From: Bacteroidota bacterium | GTDB lineage: Bacteria; Bacteroidota; Bacteroidia; Chitinophagales; Chitinophagaceae | Reading direction: 5' to 3' | Length of the DNA stretch: 8,299 bases | Assembly: GCA_947463975.1 (NCBI GenBank) | Contig: CANHUW010000068.1 | Span: 1 to 8,299 of the forward strand | In this document: positions 1 through 5,328 of the stretch, piece after piece | How positions within the stretch are numbered: position 1 is the stretch's first letter | Layout of the letters: each line of letters starts with the position of its first letter | Position numbers and translations under genes: made by a program | Notes under the pieces: model-generated | What the model was told of the DNA's origin: nothing | The model's database searches: none | The model's input: only the letters and a program-made list of their open reading frames with translations

Positions 1-16
1 ATAAATAACTTATATA

Positions 17-1288
17 ATGCGTAATTTAATAATCGGACTAAGTTTATTTTTTTCTGCAACTGTTAGTGCACAAAAAACTATTTTAATAAAATGTGGCAAG
101 CTACTAGATAGCAAAACTGGCATTGTTTCAGAAAAACAAAATATCTTGATTAAAGGCAATCAGGTTGTTTCTGTTAGTAATAGTGTGACTTCAGCAGATT
201 CTATTATTGATTTAAGTAATTATTTTGTAATGCCTGGTTTAATTGATTGTCATACACATGTACTTTTACAAGGTGACATCACTTCTGAAGATTATGATGT
301 ACAAGTGTTAAAAGAATCTATCCCTTATAGAACTATTAGAGCTACTAAAAGTGCTGAAAAATCTTTAATGAATGGCTTTACCACCATTCGTGATTTGGGT
401 ACAGAAGGTGCTGGATTTGCAGACGTAGATGTTAAAAAAGCCATCAATAAAGGCGTTATTAGCGGACCAAGAATGATAGTGTCTACCTTGGCTATGAATA
501 CAACTGGTCACTATCCTTTAAAAGCATCAGATTATGCTTGGGAGTTAAAGTTTCCAAAGGGTGTAATAGAAATTACTGGAGCAGATGAAGCCAGAAGAGC
601 CGTAAGACAACAAATAGAACAAGGCGCTGACTGGATTAAAATTTATGCTGATCGAGGTTATTATAGATTAGCAGATGGTTCATTTAGATCTGTTCCCAAT
701 TTTACATCAGAAGAAATTAAAGCCATTGGTGATGAAACTATTACTAGTAGAAAAAAATTAGCTGCTCATGCTATGACAAGAGATGGTATTCTGGCGGCAA
801 TTAATGCAGGTGCTACTACTATCGAACATGGAAGTGGCATGGATGAAGAATGCATGCGTGTAATGGCAGAAAAAGGAATTTTTTGGTGTCCAACTATATT
901 TGTGAATGAATATGTTGCAGAAGGAAGAGCACAATTAGGAAGCCCTATTAATTTATATTTTAAACAATCTATTCAAGCAACTTTTAAGAAAGCAATGAAG
1001 ATGGGGGTTAAACTTGCTTATGGTACGGATATCGGCGGATATGATTGGAACTTAGCACAAGCCAAAGACTTTACATATTTTGTTGAATGGGGGTTAAGCC
1101 CAGTGCAAGCTATTCAAACTGCCACCACTACTGCAGCAGAATTATTAGGCATGCAAGGAAAGATTGGCGAAATTAAAGCAGGTAGTTTTGCTGATATCAT
1201 TGCATTAAAAAAAGATCCAACTAAAGATATTAGTGCTTTACAAAATGTTGATTGGGTGATGAAAGACGGAAAAGTATATAAGCATTAA
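17..1288 (+). CDS. Secreted metal-dependent amidohydrolase (imidazolonepropionase / Xaa-Pro dipeptidase-like subfamily)
   Basis: The 423-residue product belongs to the amidohydrolase superfamily. An export signal covers residues 1-18 (hydrophobic core, then VSA before Q19), so the enzyme probably acts in the periplasm or is surface-attached; there is no lipobox cysteine. A small beta-sandwich segment (about 20-72) precedes a TIM barrel. Every expected metal ligand is visible: the HxH pair H79/H81 in DCHTH, K208 in DWIKIY (the lysine usually carboxylated to bridge two metals), H251 in AAHAM, H271 in IEHGSG and D338 in YGTD. The C-terminal stretch GEIKAGSFADIIAL (about 384-397) closes the sandwich as in relatives. 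Length is normal for the family. Characterised members of this subfamily cleave Xaa-Pro or Xaa-Arg/Lys dipeptides or N-acyl amino acids, so substrate cannot be fixed here. The start is the only ATG that supplies a signal peptide; only 16 bases lie upstream, so its promoter is outside the window. It converges on the IDO gene. Confidence 0.9.
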   Translation: MRNLIIGLSLFFSATVSAQKTILIKCGKLLDSKTGIVSEKQNILIKGNQVVSVSNSVTSADSIIDLSNYFVMPGLIDCHTHVLLQGDITSEDYDVQVLKESIPYRTIRATKSAEKSLMNGFTTIRDLGTEGAGFADVDVKKAINKGVISGPRMIVSTLAMNTTGHYPLKASDYAWELKFPKGVIEITGADEARRAVRQQIEQGADWIKIYADRGYYRLADGSFRSVPNFTSEEIKAIGDETITSRKKLAAHAMTRDGILAAINAGATTIEHGSGMDEECMRVMAEKGIFWCPTIFVNEYVAEGRAQLGSPINLYFKQSIQATFKKAMKMGVKLAYGTDIGGYDWNLAQAKDFTYFVEWGLSPVQAIQTATTTAAELLGMQGKIGEIKAGSFADIIALKKDPTKDISALQNVDWVMKDGKVYKH

Positions 1289-1326
1289 AAAAGAAATCAA
1301 ACTATTTGAACAGATATCAGAAATAC

Positions 1327-2751
1327 TTATTTAGTATCGTCATATCCAAATTTTTGATTCAATGCAAATACAGCATCTGCTGAAAAATTATTATCATGAA
1401 TTAAAGCAAGCTGTCCATCTATCAATCCTTTTTTGGTGGGTAGTAACTTTGAATTTTTCTCAAAAATAGCATTGGCCTCCTCTTGATCAGATGGTGTAAG
1501 TTTTCCAATTGCTGCAACAACATCTTCCATTTGTCTGATGACAGACAAAATTTGATTAGGGATCCAAGAGGTTATTGGCGTACCACCAGTAGCCATTGCA
1601 TACTTTGTATTGGCCATTATATATTTTTGAACAAACTGCCAATGTCCATTTCTAAAATGATAAATCTCTTCTAAAATACCTAATAAATAACATAACCCAG
1701 TTACATCTTTATTTTCTACCAACTTACCCATTAAACCTTTTGGATGTAATGTTTTCATTGAATTTTCTAGGTCTTTAAAAAAATCTTGTACGCAAGTGGG
1801 GCGATATAATCTAAGATCTAATAAATATTTTGTGAGTTCATTTTCTGGATAATAAAAAATAACCCCAGAAAAAATATCTTGCATCGGGATAATGTCGTCC
1901 TGTGCTCCTGTTTGACCTCTAAAGGCCTTAGGCTCTTCCCATACATTTTCATAAATAACACCGTCACCAAACAAATCAGTATTCCCCTTCACACCCATGA
2001 TAAAAATTCTAAAATCATTATAGCGTTGCCATCTTGAAGCTTTCCACATTTCTTTTCTTCGCTCATTCATTTGCTTCATTGTTGCCCAATTCTTTTGAAG
2101 CAAATCTCCTACTGATGCTACTCCGCTATGTAAGGCTTGAATAGTTTGCATGACTGTTCCAACCAAATTAGCTGAGAATCTATTGATATCAACATGTAAC
2201 ATTATAAAGCCAACCTCATCTGGCTGTCCAGAAAACCTATTACACATGGTGATATTTTCCCAATTCAAATCTCCTTTTTCGTCTAACTTTTGATAATTTC
2301 CTAAAGAATAGGCGTAATGATAATCTAACCAAGCAAACACATTTAATTTATCTGCCACCTTACAAAATGGTTGTGCAATATTTGCAGGTAAAACATTTCT
2401 AGCTTTACCATATTTTCCGTCTTTTCTAAACTGTTGGAAAGAAGGTTCTAATAAGTAAGCAGAAGCTAAAAAACTATAAGATCTGAAGAGCGCTTGTAAA
2501 ACAAAAATATCCTCCTCTTTTTCAATATCTGCTAAATGATTCTTAATAGCTAATGTTGGAGCAACAATCCCATCTTCGGTATTTAAATAACCAAATTCAT
2601 TTTCATTTAAAACAACAGGCATCTTATCTAAAACTGCTTGTAAATCATTATACGCACTGGGTAATTTCACAAGTGGCGCTTTAACTGGTAAAAAACCATG
2701 ATTAGCACTAACATCGAAAAATCCATCACTGTAATTAGATTGTATAGACAT
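1327..2751 (-). CDS. Indoleamine 2,3-dioxygenase family heme protein
   Basis: The 474-residue cytoplasmic protein has no signal peptide and lines up with eukaryotic IDO along most of its length. IDO oxidises L-tryptophan with O2 to N-formylkynurenine, the first step of the kynurenine route. Matching landmarks are HGFLP and LPSAYNDL (18-37), ARNVLPANIAQPFC (117-130; human ARKVLP/RNIAVPYC region), FRIFIMGVKGN (247-257; R248 fits human R231), DGVIYENVWEEPKAF (263-277), LRLYRP (313-318), and GHWQFVQKYI (369-378), where H370 fits the proximal heme ligand H346. ATGGT (387-391) matches the mobile substrate-gating loop. Oddities: the position matching human F226 appears to be R243 and F227 appears to be Y244, and about 80 residues follow the TGGT loop where human IDO1 has only about 20. 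PrnB-like relatives (monodechloroaminopyrrolnitrin synthase) are an alternative, but the motif pattern favours true IDO. It lies 73 bases downstream of the DUF2490 gene on the same strand and may be read with it or from its own promoter. Confidence 0.88.
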   Translation of the reverse strand: MSIQSNYSDGFFDVSANHGFLPVKAPLVKLPSAYNDLQAVLDKMPVVLNENEFGYLNTEDGIVAPTLAIKNHLADIEKEEDIFVLQALFRSYSFLASAYLLEPSFQQFRKDGKYGKARNVLPANIAQPFCKVADKLNVFAWLDYHYAYSLGNYQKLDEKGDLNWENITMCNRFSGQPDEVGFIMLHVDINRFSANLVGTVMQTIQALHSGVASVGDLLQKNWATMKQMNERRKEMWKASRWQRYNDFRIFIMGVKGNTDLFGDGVIYENVWEEPKAFRGQTGAQDDIIPMQDIFSGVIFYYPENELTKYLLDLRLYRPTCVQDFFKDLENSMKTLHPKGLMGKLVENKDVTGLCYLLGILEEIYHFRNGHWQFVQKYIMANTKYAMATGGTPITSWIPNQILSVIRQMEDVVAAIGKLTPSDQEEANAIFEKNSKLLPTKKGLIDGQLALIHDNNFSADAVFALNQKFGYDDTK

Positions 2752-2771
2752 AACTTGTTTTTTGAATGAGG

Positions 2772-2800
2772 TAAATGTAAAAAAACTAACGCAAAATCAA
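2772..2800 (-). promoter_or_regulatory. Candidate Bacteroidota-type promoter for the IDO gene
   Basis: On the minus strand, a TTG (2798-2800) is followed after 18 bases by TACATTTA (2772-2779). This is one mismatch from the TAnnTTTG -7 element of Bacteroidota, and the TTG-N17-23-TAnnTTTG spacing is respected. The -7 box ends 20 bases before the ATG, which predicts a short leader. The region is AT-rich, so chance matches are common and this is only a candidate. Confidence 0.35.
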
Positions 2801-2824
2801 CCAATTTTTTACAATTTTAATTTC

Positions 2825-3520
2825 TTATTTATACTTCTTATTTTTTAGTGCCAAATTATTGTAAACTATTAATTGCAATTGACCTTTTGTTCTATTTTTT
2901 TGAGTTTGAATCATGTATCCAGTCTCCACCCTTATTGACTCGTTAATGCTAAACCCTACACCAGCATATAATCTGTTTCTATCAAATTGCGTCTCATTTA
3001 TATTGACAAAAAGTTCATTATACGAGGAAAAGTAAGTAGCGTTTCTGGCCATATTTTTATTCCCTAATGGTTTTTGTACAGAAATAAAATACCTTGCTCT
3101 TAAGCCAAACTCATTAGGCAAAAATCGTTCTTCAAATCGAAAACGATGCGTTAATAAATTGGAACCTATTTTATTTTTATACAAATACTGTTGGTAAATT
3201 CTTTTTTCAATTTTAGTACTTGTATTAATATCAAATTCATCATAAGTATCTGTTGCGATAAAGGCATATCCTAAAAGCAAATTATGATTTTGTGGTTTTA
3301 AATTATACCCCAGACCTCCCCTAGCCAAAAACTGGTTCCTATAACCTAAAAATCTATAATCACGATACTGGAAATCAGATTGTATATTCCACTTGTCATT
3401 TATTTTTTGATTTCCAAAATAAACAAACCAAGTGCCTACATCATTCGATTGGCTATAGGATGAGATATGTATGATACCAATAAACCCAAGCAATAAAATT
3501 GTCCGCTTTAATGTTAACAT
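2825..3520 (-). CDS. DUF2490 family outer-membrane beta-barrel protein
   Basis: The 231-residue protein has an export signal (basic KR at 5-6, hydrophobic 7-19, likely cleavage SYS|QS after residue 23). The mature part opens with NDVGTWFVYFGNQKINDKW, typical of DUF2490 proteins, and then shows alternating short amphipathic strands rich in aromatic residues (QYRDYRF, NLLLGYAFI, THRFRFEERF, RLYAGVGFSI, IRVETGYMIQ). Such a pattern predicts an outer-membrane beta-barrel of roughly ten strands. Length is normal for the family, whose function is not established; small-molecule transport or a structural role are guesses. The ATG lies only 4 bases after the stop of the upstream DUF885-like gene. The final codons of that gene give a weak AGG seven bases before this ATG, so translational coupling is likely. 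No strong hairpin terminator follows it. Confidence 0.85.
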   Translation of the reverse strand: MLTLKRTILLLGFIGIIHISSYSQSNDVGTWFVYFGNQKINDKWNIQSDFQYRDYRFLGYRNQFLARGGLGYNLKPQNHNLLLGYAFIATDTYDEFDINTSTKIEKRIYQQYLYKNKIGSNLLTHRFRFEERFLPNEFGLRARYFISVQKPLGNKNMARNATYFSSYNELFVNINETQFDRNRLYAGVGFSINESIRVETGYMIQTQKNRTKGQLQLIVYNNLALKNKKYK

Positions 3521-3524
3521 ATAT

Positions 3525-5147
3525 TTACCTGGTTAATTCCCAAGCTCCTATTGCAGGAGGCACAGACCCGATCTGGTTCATTTTATCCATAAAATCTTTG
3601 ATAGAAAATATTTGTCCTGATAACTCCATTTTCCTTGCATACTCAGCCATTGCCTCTTCAATAAGAAATTTACCTGTGATATAACTTGTACCATAACCAG
3701 GAAGTCGCATATAAAGATGTTGTTCAAATTTCAATAATTCCTTCTCGGTTTTCATCCATTTCCTTGGCGTATACTCTGCGTGTATTTTTCCAGCCTCTTC
3801 CATGGTCATCTCATTTGCGTGTGCATATAAGGAACCCAATCCTCTTGCTGCACGCTGAGCAATTAGGATGTATACAATCTCTCTCACCCTTGGATCATCA
3901 TCGTAAAGCCCTGCATTCATGAAGATCTCTTCTACCGCAGTTGCCATACCTTCATTTCTTGAATCAAAAATATTATATAATAATGGAGCACGTCTAATCT
4001 CAGATGCATGAGGCTCCAGATCCATTTGCGCCAATTCAAACCAATGATAAAAATGTGAATATAATGGACGTGGATCATAATGCATCGTGATCAAAAAGAA
4101 ATTTCGTTTCTCTTTTGGAACATAGCTTCCTTCATGCTCCCTCAAGGCAGGTTCATAATATTTTTTCATAGTGAGCAACTGCTGCTGATCAAGAAATTTA
4201 ATGAAACTCTTAACAGATCTTTCTTTCAATGAATCGTAGTCCAAAATAGTATTGGCCTCAGAAAGCATTGGTAAATTTCTGTTGCGGTGTTCCTCCAATT
4301 TTAGAGAGGACCAAGCACGTGCAAGCTCTCTTTTTAATAAAACCACTTGGTCATCCCATGTCATGGGAACTAGGTGCACATTTTTGGCATACCAATTATA
4401 ATTTTCTTTACCTATACCAGATGGACCCGTCTTCTTGTAAGATTCTGCTTCAAGCCATTTTACTAGCTTTTCAGTAGAAATAATAGATTGATCGATTATA
4501 TTTTGAAGCTCGGCATCTTTTTTGATGCCAGGTTTTTCAAGTAATTCTATAAGATCATCTTTCTGTGACTTAATGTCATTGATACCAGCAATCCAAAGTT
4601 CTTTCGCATTGCTTGTCAGATTCAATGTGGCCTGTTCATTCAAAGGACTGATCACTTTCAACTGATCGATTAACTTATTTTTGTCCGCAGCAGAAAGTGG
4701 AAATGTATATTTCCATAAATCAATAATTGCATGATGCGTAGGCCCTTCATGTGCTGGTACATCACTGCGTTCGGTCCAAATAGTTTTATAAAAGGCTGGA
4801 TCCCTATTCCATGGTTTCAAAACACGATGATTGAAATCATATCCATTCATTTCCGCCCAAACCAACATCCAATCCACTTTCTGCTCAACAGACAATGAAC
4901 TAGTATCAATTGCTTTCAATCTTGATTGTAAGCTCTTAAAAGCAGGCCATCTTTTATTAAAGCTAAAAGCAGTATAATCAGGAGCTCCATTTAGCAAAGG
5001 CGGTTTTTCGAAAGCGCGCCACTCCTTAAAAAGAGATACAAGAGATGTATAATCATTTGTTCGCTTTTGTTGGGATATCCCTGATTCGTAAATCAACGAA
5101 AACAACAAAAGCAATATCAATCTTGAAATGGAATTACGATAATTCAT
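3525..5147 (-). CDS. Exported DUF885-family protein (peptidase-like) with a diverged metal motif
   Basis: The 540-residue protein has a signal peptide (hydrophobic 9-20, likely cleavage GIS|QQ after residue 25) and should act in the periplasm or outside the cell. The C-terminal half follows the DUF885 order: a helical segment with YNWYAKNVHLVPMTWDD (250-266), then EGMATAVEE (399-407) in place of the usual EGWAxYxE, AGLYDDDPR (412-420), a helix with QRAARGLGSLYAHANEMTMEEA (about 431-452; the family has RAxRLxxDxGLH, then WTxExA), PGYGTSYITG (483-492; usual PGQAxxYxxG), and a tail near IGSVP (526-530). The HExxPGHH motif normally placed 20-30 residues before EGWA is not recognisable; that region reads SHFYHWFELAQMDLEPH (364-380), with H365, H368, E371 and H380. 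It may be a distinct branch with rearranged ligands or may lack hydrolase activity. It is first in a tight pair with the DUF2490 gene and divergent from the Asp-box gene. Confidence 0.78.
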   Translation of the reverse strand: MNYRNSISRLILLLLFSLIYESGISQQKRTNDYTSLVSLFKEWRAFEKPPLLNGAPDYTAFSFNKRWPAFKSLQSRLKAIDTSSLSVEQKVDWMLVWAEMNGYDFNHRVLKPWNRDPAFYKTIWTERSDVPAHEGPTHHAIIDLWKYTFPLSAADKNKLIDQLKVISPLNEQATLNLTSNAKELWIAGINDIKSQKDDLIELLEKPGIKKDAELQNIIDQSIISTEKLVKWLEAESYKKTGPSGIGKENYNWYAKNVHLVPMTWDDQVVLLKRELARAWSSLKLEEHRNRNLPMLSEANTILDYDSLKERSVKSFIKFLDQQQLLTMKKYYEPALREHEGSYVPKEKRNFFLITMHYDPRPLYSHFYHWFELAQMDLEPHASEIRRAPLLYNIFDSRNEGMATAVEEIFMNAGLYDDDPRVREIVYILIAQRAARGLGSLYAHANEMTMEEAGKIHAEYTPRKWMKTEKELLKFEQHLYMRLPGYGTSYITGKFLIEEAMAEYARKMELSGQIFSIKDFMDKMNQIGSVPPAIGAWELTR

Positions 5148-5328
5148 ATAGCAAATTTTTATAGATTATGAAGATCGTACATTTCATTTGAATCATAGCG
5201 CCTTAATTTTCTTAAAAAAGCTTCATAACCCTGAGGCCGTTACTTAATTTTCCTGCATACTGCTTTAACTAATCTACTTAGAGACCAATTTTTTACTTAA
5301 ATTCAGGTCATCAAAATAGATTAATCAT
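5148..5328. other. Divergent intergenic region between the DUF885-like and Asp-box genes
   Basis: These 181 AT-rich bases must carry the promoters for both divergent genes unless transcription enters from elsewhere. I found no full match to TTG-N17-23-TAnnTTTG on either strand. Partial -7 matches (TAATTTTC at 5204-5211 and 5245-5252 on the plus strand) lack a correctly spaced TTG. There is no convincing inverted repeat, operator or small ORF, and no Shine-Dalgarno sequence before either ATG. Confidence 0.6.

Noticed and set aside
1323..1337. Small inverted repeat ATACT-TATTT-AGTAT at the stop of the IDO gene, between convergent genes, as a two-way terminator.
   Set aside because: The stem is only 5 AT-rich pairs, overlaps the stop codon and lacks a directly following T-run; in AT-rich DNA this is expected by chance.
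2792..2810. AAAAT/ATTTT inverted repeat downstream of the DUF2490 gene as a terminator.
   Set aside because: The stem is too weak and purely A/T, and it overlaps the candidate IDO promoter.
3499..4477. Short plus-strand open frames at 3499-3684, 3686-3922 and 4268-4477.
   Set aside because: They are antisense to the well-supported DUF885-like gene (the first also overlaps the DUF2490 start) and have no recognisable protein features.
5204..5252. TAATTTTC sequences at 5204 and 5245 as -7 elements for the Asp-box gene.
   Set aside because: Neither has a TTG 17-23 bases upstream, and both deviate from TAnnTTTG at the last base.
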